The position numbers were made by a program, and so were the translations under genes. Positions 12,162 to 24,046 of a stretch of DNA of 64,000 nt are shown here, piece after piece (the first letter of the stretch is position 1; the number at the start of each line of letters is the position of its first letter). The notes beneath the pieces are model-generated. The model saw nothing but the letters and a program-made list of their open reading frames with translations. It was not told where the DNA came from and did not search any database. This DNA is from Phorcus lineatus. Taxonomy: Eukaryota; Mollusca; Gastropoda; Trochida; Trochidae. The stretch spans positions 32,673,194-32,737,193 of the forward strand of contig OV121086.1 in assembly GCA_921293015.1 (NCBI GenBank), in the 5' to 3' direction.

Positions 12162-13191
12162 CTAAATGACAAGAATAATGAATATTAAGTCTACAATAAT
12201 GTCTACATTCAGTGCATTCAATGAGAAAAATGTGACACATAAATGTCATGACCCATTGCTAAAATTCACAAAAAATAAATAAGCATTATTTGATCTGGTT
12301 CAGCAAGTCATTAATAGGTTAATAAGATAAGATACAGAAATAGATAATTAATCACTATGTAATGAAATTAGATAAGTTAAATCATAAATTGAAATGGTGT
12401 TGACAGAAAAGTAAGAAGATTTAGAGTTCGTAATACATTTTACATACCGGTGCCAGTGATTTGTTGTTTTTTGTTGGCTTCGCCCTGTCGCTCTCATCGG
12501 AATCAGCTGATCAGCATGACCTAATTTCAACAGGGTACTATCCGCCGACAAGCATGACCTGTGTTTACTCTTACTCTTAGTTTTCAGTGGCAGCGGTTTT
12601 AGTCGAATTTATTTCTGTTACTGTCGGGCAGTATATAATAGGGAAAGCTTGATTAATTCCCTCATCACTTTCAACAAGTAAATCGAGAAAATCCATGTAA
12701 AGTGTCGAGATTTGGTGGTGTCTTGTCTAGCCATGTTTGCCTCGGAGATATGGTACATTGGTCATTGCTTCGCGCGGGGTTTGTAAATTCATTTCACACT
12801 TTAGGCAGCTTCATAACCTCAATTTGGTGACTTGATATATTGTGTTTCAACACTTGTATACGCCGGGAACTAAACTTGAGGGCGAATGTAAACACATGCG
12901 ACTGTAACATGAGACTGGGCCGCCTCTGTTTATTTCCACTGTTCACTGACTATTCGCAATCGGCCGAAATAACCAGTTTCCGTAACTTCATTATACGGTT
13001 GTCGTAAAAATACTACGTTTGTTAATTTTGATGAATATTTAATCAGAAATCATCAAAATTGAGAAATTACCGCTTCATTTCGGTTTATAATATAAGAACA
13101 TTATTATTTCAGGCTTTTTAGGTTTTGCAACTTTGACTTGTAAGTTGACAATTTGGTCATGCGCAGTAGGTGAGGAGCGAACATCCTTAAT

Positions 13192-13600
13192 AAAGAAACG
13201 CCTAGATGCAAAGTGTGATATACACACAACAGTGTTAAACATGTATTATCCGACGAAAGTCGAGAATTATTTGTTTATATGACGAATGTCAAATGGACAA
13301 GGTCAGAAAGCAGTCAATACATCATGACCTCCATTAGCAGACATGTTCGCTTGTCATTTGCGTAAAAAAGATTGGTTAGTACCACTTTTAAAAGAAATAA
13401 TTGAAAAAATTAATTTTTAGCCCTCTAGGCTTTCGTACATAAGATTCACGTTGCTATAAAACTTCTTAGAATGTTATTATTTCCCTCTGTCCTCTTGACT
13501 GGTTTTGTGCATTTTAGTAGCAAAGACGATTATCCTATCCCAGACTGGTTTATTCATCTTGGGTAATCCTTTCTGAATGTAGTCAAGTAAATTTCAATGC
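13192..13600. other. No gene seen
   Basis: Non-coding spacer between the TTAA-bounded unit and a LINE relic. Confidence 0.4.
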
Positions 13601-13619
13601 TGTTATTGCCCATGCAAAA

Positions 13620-14910
13620 TCAGCAATGTACTCGAAACAGATATTCTTCCAGTTGAAGGTTTGTATTCACCAGTCTCGTCGCGTAACGACCCATCGCATT
13701 ATTCTGCTTGATCTTGGTTAGTTTAGGAATACAACTTGCCTGCATATAAAATGGCAGGGCGTCCGTCCGTCTGTAAACTTTAACTAAACCAACCATTGAC
13801 TCAAGAAATCTCAAAGTAATGAGGTGTTTAATTAATAGATTTGATGACCATGAGACCCATACTACGGGCCAAAACCCCTTCTCCTAAAACAAAAGGTAAA
13901 TTTCAAAATGTGAAGAAGTATCGACGAATTTTAAGATTTTGTAACAAATAATTTAGCAAAATCATTCCAGTTTTATGTTTATGATAGAACGCGAATACGG
14001 GGCCTTGACCTGCTTCACGTATTGTATGTCGGCAAATGTATTTTAAAGTAATGAATTTTAAAACTTTTTTTAGATAAAGTAAGAACATTTATATGAATAA
14101 AGGTTCTATCCCATATGCGGTCATTGTTCATAGCGAAATGATATTGACTTATAATTTCCAAAGTTTAAAATAGTTCTCAAAAGAATCAAGTGATTTCTGA
14201 AGATCTAAGGGGGTCTCGGCGATAAGAACTGTATCTTTAGCATAAAGGAGAATAAGCAATCTTATCTCTATCAGCGCTTCTTGATCATGAATCGAATCAA
14301 CACTGACACCATTACATCCATTTTCTAAAAGTTTTCAAGATGATTAAAATAAATTGCAAACAAAACTCACCCCTGACGAACACCTGTATTGCAGGAAAAG
14401 TATTTAGATTTTTTTTATCTTTTATCATCAACTGATTTATATTACTAAAATGTTTTGACAAATTCATAGAATCTACCATGGATACCAGATCTGAGTAACT
14501 TTGTCCATGGACTAGTTCTGCAAACAGTGTCGAACGCTTTCGTAATATCTACAAAAGCGCATTTGGCTTTCTGCATTATCTGAAGTAGTGAATTTTTTTT
14601 CTATAACTGGCTTTGGCTTTGTTGAGAGTGTCATTTGTTTCCAAAAAAAAAGTCTATCATTAAGGATATGAGTAAACAGTTTACTGATGAAACTCAATAA
14701 CGTGATAGATCTATATGAATTTGGATCAAGCTTGTCGCCTTTATTTTCATAAAAAGGTTTAGCAATTCCGATCAGCCAAGACTCTGGGATATCACCTGAT
14801 GAAAATATAATATTAAATAGCTCATAGTATAACGAGGCTAGGAAGTATTGATTCACAAGAGGATGGAATAGTTTTGCAGGCTCATGAATTTCACCTAGAT
14901 TTTTTGTCAC
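13620..14910 (-). pseudogene. Old LINE reverse transcriptase relic
   Basis: On the minus strand, 14512-14910 encodes RT fingers (ELFNIIFSSGDIPESW, then GDKLDPNSYRSITLLSFISK). Further along, 14.22-14.28 kb reads LLILLYAKDTVLIA, a mutated YADD box (YAKD), and 13.90-14.09 kb continues in another frame with thumb-like sequence. Multiple stops and frameshifts separate the pieces. The motif style differs from the L1/Tx1 copies and resembles RTE/Ingi-type or related LINEs. The clade is not fixed. It is dead and older than copies 1-3. No A-tail or target duplication was identified. Confidence 0.7.
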
Positions 14911-15274
14911 TAAAGTCTGAATTTTGTACTATTTTTTCCTCCATAAACAAGTTGCTTTGCTTTCATTATAATAAAAGATCGTGTTCAATTTACAAACCAA
15001 ATATGGATATGAACATCGGTAGACCGTGCCAACAATTACCGATTAACAAATATTCATATATCTTTTTACCTAAAAGGTTTAAAGAAGTGTATGAAAAGTA
15101 TTTTCTTTATTTACCTTTACTTTAAGTTCATATACGTGTTCAGAATGGACTTTGTGCGCAATTGCGTCTTTCTGACAATAATATTATCGGTACAGTTTTC
15201 AAAAGAAATCTGATGGGTGCATTGCAAGCAGTGACAATGTTGTTATAGAAGTAATCTGTGGTTTATGTTATGTA
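14911..15274. other. No gene seen
   Basis: AT-rich. The plus-strand open frame here (83 codons) has no recognisable features and probably lies in the decayed flank of the LINE. Confidence 0.35.
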
Positions 15275-15715
15275 GATTCTCTCCCAACAGAGGTAGCTCC
15301 GTCATTTATTCCTATACAACCTCTGTCTGAATACGAACTTTTCTCGGGCTTCAGGCAGTTTTCCCTACCGGCGATATATTGCAACTTATAGTACCTGGCA
15401 ATATTTCAGCCAGTGAAAACACCGAATGCACGAATGATATATTTGTAGTCACATTGGCCTATGCAATGATGCAGTCGCAAAATGAGGCGTATGTGCTCTA
15501 TAAACACGACTCAAAGTGAAAGGTGCTGGTGCATATTGGAATAACGTTTAGCTTCTTCAGGGCTTCCGGAAATCACTTAATCCGATTTGAATGACAACTT
15601 TTGAAACGGCGTCGCTGATTGCACAACTAACTTTGATTGCATCCAATAAGCGTTCTACATTTCGTGCCCGAGAAACCTTTGTATTAAGCTACCTTTGTTG
15701 GGAGAGAATGTGTTA
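15275..15715. repeat. MITE family A, full copy
   Basis: About 440 bp bounded by inverted ends. The left reads TTCTCTCCCAACAGAGGTAG and the right ends GTTGGGAGAGAA. It shares its interior (CTCGGGCTTC, AAACGGCGTCGCTGATTGC) with the copies at 1-191, 31.67 and 57.29 kb. It is non-coding and non-autonomous. Confidence 0.8.
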
Positions 15716-16480
15716 TGTAATGAACAACAATGATATCGCATATCTTCCGAAATAAATGTTTATTTGCAAGATCTATGAATTCAAGAGTAATTTCATAAAC
15801 AGGGAAACTGATAGTTTAACGTTTTCATCTATATTCTTCTTATTGAAATCCGTTTATTATATGAATTCCATGAATGTGAATGGTAAAGATATGAGGTGAG
15901 TTTGGGGTAAAACGTCCCGTCCTCTTCAACTTAGAAGTTAATTAGAAATAAAAGATAAACATCATCATAATCGAATTCACTTTAATAATGTCAAATATTA
16001 AGGCAATCTCTTGTTAATCTAAATGAAAATGCCTTCAAAGTGGATTTGGATCTAAAATAACACGATCACTCGATCGTCATCACCATGGATCAATTCAAAT
16101 GAGTAGATGACAACATACATGTAGGTCAGCACTAATGCTCACTCGAATTTACCTTCATAATGTATAAGAAAGGATGACGTGACGTCACCATGGCAGGTCG
16201 TGTCTACCTGAGCGGAGAAGAGACGTAATGAGTTCTTCCCTATGCCAATCTGATGAAGCAGTGATGTTTAAAAGTATACACATGTAAGCCCACTATATTT
16301 TTTCAAACATTGTAGACAGAACTTTATCACGTTTGACACGAAACTGACATTTTGTAAGTGTCTTACCTGTCGCCTGCATGATCAGCCATTTGCAATATCA
16401 CACGAAAATACGTGACAAGGTATTTCCATATCACCCCGGTCGTGATATCTTGAACTCACTCATACACCTAGCTCTATCCC
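15716..16480. other. No gene seen
   Basis: Non-coding. It may include part of the 5' flank of the ORF1 relic that follows. Confidence 0.4.
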
Positions 16481-16483
16481 TAT

Positions 16484-17341
16484 ATGGAAACCTCGGGTAA
16501 CTCTAAACGTAATAGAGCTGAAGTATTTACGTCTCCCGAATCCGATATCGACAACACCAAAAGACAGTGAAATTTTACAAGAGACTCGATCGAGGGTAGT
16601 TTTCTTGATAGCTCTCTCGACTCATCTTTGCCAGCTATAGAGGGCCAGGGCAATTCCGATCATAGCGGAGCTAATATTTTCGTTAATCAGCTTCTGCATG
16701 GAGGCATTCACTAACGAGTCCGTTATAATGAAAATTGGTGCTGCAGTTGCTGCATGTATACAGCCTACACTTGAGAAGCAAATGAAAGTCATTATGGACA
16801 AAAACGACGACCTAGATAAAGAAGTCAAAAGTCTCAAACAAGAAATAGCTGAGAAATTGAATGAGAATTGAAAACCTCTCAGACAGCTTGGATAGACTAG
16901 AGCAACATTCAAGAGGAATCAACATCCGTATAATGGGTATCCCTGAGGTAGAGCCTGAGGGGGAGATCTCGCCAAGTCTATGGGGTAGACTTATCAGAAG
17001 ATGACATCGTCATCAGTCACAGGGTACCCCGGTACACCCCCCCCCTTCCCCCCGACACCCCAAACAAGGACAAGGCCTATAATAGTGAGATTCTTGTCCA
17101 ACTCTAAGAAAATGGGACTAATCAAAAGTCGGTCCAGACTGAAACAAGTGAAAACACATTACAGAATATTCGTCAACGAAGACCTCACCAAAAAGCAACA
17201 GCTAGAAATATGGCCAATGAAAATAGAATTGAATCTACTTGGGTTACTGGAGGTGTGGTGATTGTTAAACTCAAGGATGGATCACTGAAAAAAGTATCCA
17301 CAAAATCGCATTTAGATGATGTTTTGAGAGTACTAGGCTGA
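16484..17341 (+). pseudogene. L1-type LINE ORF1 relic
   Basis: Reconstructable by eye across several frames. ATG at 16484 opens METSGNSKRNRAEVF..., stopped by a TGA after ~28 codons. A coiled-coil stretch (EKQMKVIMDKNDDLDKEVKS and on, 16.77-16.86 kb) follows. After a frameshift comes SDSLDRLEQHSRG-INIRIMGIPE, the conserved junction to the RRM-like domain. A second frameshift gives the RRM/C-terminal part (RPIIVRFLSNSKKMGLIKSR), ending in GGVVIVKLKDGS...VLG and a stop near 17341. ORF1 proteins are RNA-binding chaperones of L1/Tx1-like LINEs. No ORF2 follows, so this is an orphan ORF1. It is probably from the same broad clade as LINE copies 1-3. Confidence 0.75.
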
Positions 17342-17413
17342 AATCTGTATTAAGATCCAGCCAGTGATCATTTGCATTCACTTGTACACAAATTATAATT
17401 TGATCCTTGTGAA

Positions 17414-17580
17414 TACTTTATATGAATATTTATGTATATATGCATGTGTGTGTGGGTGTGTGAGTGTGTGAGTATATATATATATGTGTATATGTATGTA
17501 TATGTGTATACATGTTTATGTATATGTATATGTATCTATATGTATGTGTGTATATGTATATATGTATGCATATATATATC
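17414..17580. repeat. (TATG/TG)n microsatellite
   Basis: A compound tract of TATG, TGTA and TG units that opens several Tyr/Ile/Cys-rich spurious frames on both strands. It follows the orphan ORF1 by about 75 bp. Confidence 0.9.
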
Positions 17581-17599
17581 ATGTATTGTATTTCACATG

Positions 17600-18960
17600 T
17601 CCAAATCAGCACTCTTTTTATCTTTTTGATTGTGTGTAATATGTAAGTACACTCACAACTCTATCCATTTCACTAGTATAACTAGTCTTATATGATGCGT
17701 GTACTTAATGTGTAGTTGCATTGCTTAGCAGTATATCTTATCACTTAGCAAAGATCAAATCGTGCACAAGATAAGCAAAAGATGCTTCTTAGAATACAAT
17801 ACATGTAGGTGCTTGGTATATATAATAGAATCAAGCACATGTGATCACTGGATGTCTTAGATCCATAAGATCAGTTAATGATTAGTACAGACAACATCTA
17901 GTTTCCTTATTAGTAATGTATATGCAACTTTAAAGTTTTTCAGGAAATGAAATCACTGGGCAACTTATGATATGAGATACATTTTGAACCTACAAGTACC
18001 TAAATAATTACCTATAAAAGTAGTGCACTGATTTTAAATTTCTGTTTAAATCAATTAGCTATATAGATTAGTTACATCTTTACTATAAAAGTAGTGCACT
18101 GATTTTAAATCTCTGTTTAAATCAATTAGATTAAATCAATTAGATTAGTTACATCTTTGCATACAATCCCATGCAATTAATACAAATTGTATACAACCTC
18201 ACATTATTTCATGTAATATATTCTTTTAGCTATAGAAAATGTGAATATTGTTTATTTACTAGCAAATTAGGATCAGATAATTTCTTTGCATACAAATACT
18301 ATTATCTAGAAAAAGAATGTTTTAAATCTTACATTTAGGTCCATGCACTGCATCCATTTACAATTATGTGGTTATTGTACATGTTTTGTACATGTTGGTG
18401 ACAGTAAGTATATTTGTTCAGAACACAAAGAACAGATACCTTGTATGTCTACATTTCAACAGATAGCAATTACCTGCTTTGGTACTATATATTATTATAT
18501 ACCCATGTAATCTTACTATAGTAATACGTATTGAAATACAATGAATTCCGTATTGCACTCCTCAATCCGTATTGCACTCCGTATTGCACTTCTCACGGAA
18601 CTACTTTCTCAGCGAGAGAGGTGTCATGTCAGCTATATTTAGAATTTGTCGAACGTCAACGAATGATTCAAGTTCTGAATGTTTAAATTGTATTCGAATG
18701 AAAAGTTGATATACATGAGTGATATGCACGCGTCATTAAAGAAATTTTAAACATGTGAACAAATATCTTGCGTCTGTTTTTTTTCAAATATTCATCACAG
18801 TTTCGTGTGCACTCTATTGTCCTTTGGCGTCATAGGTGGAGAAATGTGATGACGTAATATTACGTGAAAGGGTTGGCGGAGTAATTTCTTTAGGTCAAGA
18901 CAACGCGTACACACTCTTCGGCTTTATTTGAAGTAAATTTATCGAAAAAAGGGTATGTAA
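17600..18960. other. No gene seen; small tandem duplications
   Basis: A ~75-bp direct duplication lies at about 18010-18155 (landmark AAAAGTAGTGCACTGATTTT twice), and three copies of CGTATTGCACTC lie near 18548-18595. The rest is AT-rich and non-coding. Confidence 0.6.
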
Positions 18961-18963
18961 TAA

Positions 18964-19106
18964 ATATAGGACGTCATTCTAGTGCATTTTTTCGTTAGCA
19001 TTGAACTCGTAGATGTCACAAAGAGCAAAGAAACAACTCGTTCTGCTCTTTGTGACATCTACTCGTTCAATACAAACGAAAAAAGCACTTGAATGACGTT
19101 CTATAT
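18964..19106. repeat. Long hairpin (H2)
   Basis: The arms run inward from ATATAGGACGTCATTC and the complementary GAATGACGTTCTATAT. They are separated at the centre by about 16 bases after the AGATGTCACAAAGAGCA arm. Two small mismatches or indels interrupt the stem. Non-coding foldback. Confidence 0.8.
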
Positions 19107-19299
19107 ATGCAAACTCATTTAGAATAGGGGATTTTCATCATTAGAACAGTTACATAAGCTGCTCTAGATGTATGCAATTACAGTGATCTGCATACAGGGG
19201 TGTGTTTCAAATACAGTTTGTCCATGTAATTACATTAACCATTATCACAAATTGATGCAGCACCTCAGGTAGCAATAGCAACTACATATCCTATATTAT

Positions 19300-20297
19300 T
19301 TAAAGGGGAAGGTAAAACAGGCCCGATTTACCCATGGGTAAGCAATTAAGGCTACAAGAGCAGTGATTGGCTACTAGCAGACTGGGGGAGATGTTATCAC
19401 CCAATGTGCCCCACCTTCTAACGGTCGCTGGAGTCAGGGAGGTCAAAGGTTATGGGAATTTTACTATGAGAGATCTAAACATTTACCACAGTAAAATGAT
19501 ATTTCACGGCAAAAATCAAATAAGTGAATGAATGTGCTGGTAGATGATATTTTCTAAGAATGACTTGAATGATATTGTATTTCCCTATAAAAAATATTTT
19601 TAAAAAGATTCCCCATTTTGAATATTTTGCCTGTATTAGTCCCTTGATATAATTACATATTTGTTTGGTGTTTGTTGTGGATTCTCAAGATATATCTGCA
19701 TCAGATTTTTCACACTGTGAGGCCTTATGATCCTTTAATAATTGTTAGCTAATACAAAGTACATCTATGTGCCTAGTTTTGTCATATCATTGGTGACAAT
19801 ACAAAATAAGGTTCAGCATTATCTCTACTCTAGTGCTAGCGGCCCATTCCCATAGGCAGCAGTGGCCAGGCTGGGATCACAGCTGTCTTGGAGTGGGGAG
19901 GGGGGTTGTTTTACATGGGAAAGACAGGACTACTGGGGTGAAATTGATATCATGAATGGACAGTTCTTAGCCACTCAGAGACTGCTGCCATGGCAACACT
20001 CACTTATCTGATCATATGACACATACAGAGGCAAATTTGAATCTTGGGTTGGTGTATTTGAATATCTTTTTTCAAATTCTGTTTACAGAGTAAATGTATT
20101 TTTTCAGAAATTAAAGCTTTGTACTCTTCAAATACTGGTGTATATGGATGCAAAAAATCATTCTTAAATTACAAGTAATTGTTTTGATAATTGGCTAGAC
20201 AAGAGTGTACCCAACTATATCTCAACTGAAAAGACACTCTTTACTAGGAAAATTGACTCCACCCATTCTGTGTATAGGGATTTACCTTCCCCTTTAA
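19300..20297. mobile_element. TTAA-bounded TIR element (~1 kb)
   Basis: TTAA then AGGGGAAGGTAAA at the left; TTTACCTTCCCCT then TTAA at the right. The TTAA duplication suggests a piggyBac-like non-autonomous element. No transposase frame is visible. The interior is unremarkable apart from short G-rich stretches near 19.9 kb. Confidence 0.65.
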
Positions 20298-20625
20298 CAC
20301 TAAGAATAGTAAATGATATTATTATTTTGAACATTAGGAACAGATACTTTGAAAAAAAACCTCTCATTTTGTTAAATAATGCTATCCACATGTCTTATTC
20401 CTGCCACACATACGACCTAAAATGTTTCTTCTAGAAAACGTTGATTCTTCTTGAAAAGAAACATTTAAAACAGGCCTCAACTTAAAACATAACATAACAC
20501 CTGATATCTTAGATCAATATCCAACTGTTTCTGGGACACACATAGCGGCAGTCCCAATACTAGGACAGCAAATGACGACGTGCACGTGCATCTCGTGATG
20601 ATGTTTCACGTCTGTAAGGAGTCCC
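20298..20625. other. No gene seen
   Basis: Non-coding spacer. Confidence 0.4.
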
Positions 20626-20683
20626 TGTCCACACACACAGACACACCCCCACACACACGTGGACACAGACACACACGCACTTA
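20626..20683. repeat. (CA)n-type low-complexity tract
   Basis: Imperfect CACA/GACA tract, the source of a spurious Cys/Val-rich frame on the minus strand. Confidence 0.85.
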
Positions 20684-20709
20684 TTATAAGAATAATCAAC
20701 AAGTTGCGA

Positions 20710-20813
20710 GGAATTACGGTTTATCTGTCCTGAGTGGATTATTGTGATAAATTCCGAGCTTTAGCGAGGAATTTATCATAATAATTCACGAGGGACAGAT
20801 AAACCGTAATTCC
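20710..20813. repeat. Long hairpin (H3) with CGAG-type centre
   Basis: The arms GGAATTACGGTTTATCTGTC and GACAGATAAACCGTAATTCC are exact reverse complements. Inner arms meet at a centre reading CCGAGCTTTAGCGAGG. The stem is about 45 bp. Non-coding. Confidence 0.85.
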
Positions 20814-20825
20814 AAGCTTCGAGTT

Positions 20826-21400
20826 GGTTATTCTTTTTCTTACCCAATTCATATTTAAGATTATTTAAGGTACTTTTGTAAAATACCTTCGCGAAGGCAA
20901 GTTGCTAGTTAACTCGGTCATTGTATGCATGCGCGGCGAACGAAGATTATAGTATGGTCTTCATTCGCGGAACTAAATCTAGTCCCAGCAATTCCTTACG
21001 TGTTTATGGATAACATACTGAGTAAGACAATCTAATATGAAAGAAATAGTAAAACAAACCAATCATGAACACTTGACGTTCAATGTTCTTCCATACGAAA
21101 TGAAAACGATGTTAGTTTTGAAGTCGGGTTGACACGAGTATGCTACGCTCGCTGAAGGAGCGAATAGAAAGTAGTTCTGTCATCCAATCAGATCTCGAGT
21201 TATTTTTAGAAAAACTGTAATTCCCGTGACCATTATGAAAACTTTAATACCCGGCATATTCGTGCCCGCTTGGGTAAGAACATGTTTTTCACCATCTAAA
21301 TACATGTACATGTAGACGACCATTAGGTATTGTCCTATCTACAGTGGTTTTTGATACACATCTTGAATATTTATTTGTATATATTTGTACTTAGTACGTT
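20826..21400. other. No gene seen; likely flank or 5' UTR of the next LINE
   Basis: Non-coding. The last part may be the 5' UTR of the CR1/Jockey-like LINE, whose start could not be fixed. Confidence 0.35.
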
Positions 21401-21666
21401 ATGTTATATACATGTTTATGTTCTGTTTGCTTCTCAGAGCGGTATGCTCTTTTTTCCTTTTTCTTTCTTCAAATGTCCTATGTTGGAAAATTGATCCTTT
21501 TAATTCTTCTCTATTTTGCTTTCAATCATGTTTCTCTTTCGCAAATATTCAAAGCAAGGTTTAAACAATACAACAGGAATGAATGTACATATGATTATTC
21601 ATCAACGAATATCGGGTATACAAGCTTTCATTTAGCAATCTATGTGGCTTATTATTCATCAATTAC

Positions 21667-22494
21667 ATGCATGCTAGTCCCAAACCAATGCCTTCTCTTC
21701 TTCGAATCTTTATTTCGCACACCATGGGAGTTGACATAGCGATGTATAGACAGAGGATTGGGACCTTCTGTACAATTTGTTATAACAATCGTAAGCATAG
21801 ATTAGATATTAACTCGTGCTTCCTAATAATTTCTTTCTATTTTCTTGGCATTTCAGGCTTACGCATAACTCTTCTAATAATCTTATGTTGTGGCGATGTA
21901 CACCCAAATCCTGGTCCTGATAATGCTGACATATCTATTTTACAGGTAAACGTATGCAGTTTACTTGAAAAAGTAGATTTAATATGTGCAGAACTAAAAG
22001 ACTTCATTTCCGAAACATGGCTTCATCCAGGTATAAAGAATGAAGAAATAGTTTTACCCGGCTATCATATGCCTTTCCGTAGGGATCGTCCAACTAGGAG
22101 AGGGGGTGTAGCAGTATATGTCAGGGATAACTTGCACGTTAAGCATAGGTCTGACCTTGAAATTCCTGGACTTGAGACTGTATGGGTAGATATTAACTGT
22201 AGAAACAAGAATTTTACAATAGGTACTTTTTATAGAGCTAAGTATACAGTTAGTTATTGGGATTTGATTGACGAATCAATAGCCCTAGCAAATGATAACC
22301 AGTCAACTCTTATTGTTCTTGGTGATTTTAACGTGAATATATACAACTCTACTAACACCAACATTACTAATCTCGAAAGACTTTACGGTTTGAAACAGAT
22401 TATTAATGAACCTAAGATCTACCTCAAAGACATTAATCGATCTTATTCTTATTGCGTGTCCAAATCAAACATCCTCTTTTGGGACACTAGCTAA
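21667..22494 (+). pseudogene. LINE ORF N-terminus: 2A-like motif and AP endonuclease
   Basis: 275 open codons. A hydrophobic stretch (about residues 50-74) ends in CCGDVHPNPGP (residues 74-84), a variant of the 2A consensus D-V-E-x-N-P-G-P with His for Glu. It is placed just before the endonuclease as in some invertebrate LINEs. Endonuclease motifs follow: NVCSLLEK, SETWL (catalytic Glu; a few residues before it seem lost), RRGGVAVYVRD and LIVLGDFNVN. The frame shifts near 22.47 kb, and the remaining SDHCPV endonuclease motif lies in the next frame. The protein would nick target DNA for target-primed reverse transcription. An upstream 112-codon frame (21401-21739) overlaps and is probably leader. 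Confidence 0.8.
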
Positions 22495-24046
22495 TTTTTG
22501 TAGTGATCATTGTCCTGTCTTTGTTAAACTGAGATATAAAAAGCCACCAGAACAGAGTTATTTGAGAAGAATATATGATTTAAATAGTATAGATGCAAAT
22601 GGGCTAACTGAAACAGCTTCATTATTTGATTGGAATGCAGGGTTGAATGATAATATTAATATAAGCACTCAAAACACAATCGAAGAAATAACTCAACTAA
22701 CAGATTCTTTTGTACCTAATAAATTGGTAAGAATTCGTCCACGTGACGAACCTTGGATGAATGGATACATCCGTAAACTCATGAGACAACGTAATAGAGT
22801 ACATAAAAAAGCCAAAATATTAAATTCTCCTGTACTTTGCGAAAAATTCAGACAAAAGCGGGACTTTGTAATTTCAGAAGTTAGAAAATGTAAAAAAGAA
22901 TATAATGACAATATTGACAATAGCTTAAACTCTGAACACGGTAGTAAAACTTGGTGGAAATTAGTTACAGATTATCTAAAAAAATCCTCAAAATCACAAG
23001 CATTTCCAAGTCTAGAACACGAGGGGCAAATCTACGATGACGATCAGGATAAGGCCAATATCATAAATAATTACTTCGTTAACAATACAAAGATTCCTGA
23101 CCACGACGACAGTATCATTGACAATACAACAAATCCCGAAATTGCCCTGCAACAAATACTTATTACAGAAAAATAAATTGAGGACATTTTAAAATCCCTG
23201 GACTCAACCAAATCAATCGGCCCCGATAAAATAAGTAACCGAATCTTAAAAGTCCTGTCTAGCGTCCTAGCTAAACCTCTCTGTCACTTATTCAATTTAT
23301 CCCTATTCCACTCAATTTTTCCTGATATCTGGAAAGTAGCATCTGTTATCCCACTCCATAAAAAGGAAAGTAAGCATTTATGCTCCAACTACAGACCTAT
23401 TTCATTCACAAGTTGTCTTTCAAAGGTTTTTGAAAAATGTGTTCATAAACATGTACATAACTTCTTTTTAAGTAATGGAATTATTACTCCGTTGCAGTCT
23501 TGTTTCACACCTAAAGACTCTACGGTATACCAGCTTACCCATCTTTATAATTTTATAAGTAAATCATTAGATGAAGGTAAAGAAGTCAAAGCAATTTTCT
23601 GTGACATAAGTAAGGCTTTTGATAGAGTATGGCATAAGGGGGTTTTATTCAAATTGAAAAAATATGGCATTCGGGGGAAATTATTGAATTGGTTTGAAAG
23701 TTATCTTTCTGATAGAAACCAGTAAACCGTTATTAACGGACAAAAGTCGGACACCAGATCATTATTAGCAGGCGTACCTCAGGGTTCTGTTTTGGGCCCA
23801 TTGTTATATCTAATTTTTATCAATGACATAGTTGACGAAATAAAATGCAATATAAGACTTTTTGCCGACGACACTTCCCTGTACGTTATTATTGGTGACC
23901 CAAATGAAACATCATGCCTCATTAATAATGATTTACTTAGAATTTCTGAGTGGGCCGATGAATGGAAAGTCAAGTTTAATACTGAAAAGACTCAGAGCAT
24001 AACATTCTCCAGGAAACGAGTACCTACGCAAGTACCGATTTTATGA
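22406..24046 (+). pseudogene. LINE ORF: endonuclease end and reverse transcriptase
   Basis: The frame continues from the endonuclease end (ANFCSDHCPVFV) through a linker to a TAA at 23174, then the RT. Motifs are STKSIGPDKISN, NYRPISFTSCLSKVFEK, AIFCDISKAFDRVWH, then a TAA at 23723 in place of a sense codon after SDRNQ. GVPQGSVLGPLLYLIFINDI and LFADDTSLY (catalytic FADD near 23861-23872) follow. These are standard CR1/Jockey-group RT boxes. With the stops ignored the domain is otherwise well preserved, so inactivation is moderately recent. Confidence 0.85.

Larger units (their letters stand above)
8705..13191. mobile_element. TTAA-bounded unit with 16-bp TIRs (~4.5 kb)
   Basis: TTAA is followed by GGATGTTCGCTCCTCA at 8.70 kb, and TGAGGAGCGAACATCC is followed by TTAA at 13.17-13.19 kb. 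TTAA duplications are the hallmark of piggyBac-type insertion, but the TIR does not start with the usual CCY and no transposase is visible, so assignment is open. The unit contains a nested LINE (9.89-11.52 kb), so the pre-insertion length is about 2.85 kb. The right part (12.5-13.1 kb) is less AT-rich. Possible minus-strand exons inside are described separately. Confidence 0.5.

Noticed and set aside
17430-17646. Tyr/Ile/Cys-rich open frames on both strands
   Set aside because: Translations of a TATG/TG microsatellite.
20514-20702. Cys/Val-rich minus-strand frame
   Set aside because: Translation of the CA-rich tract.
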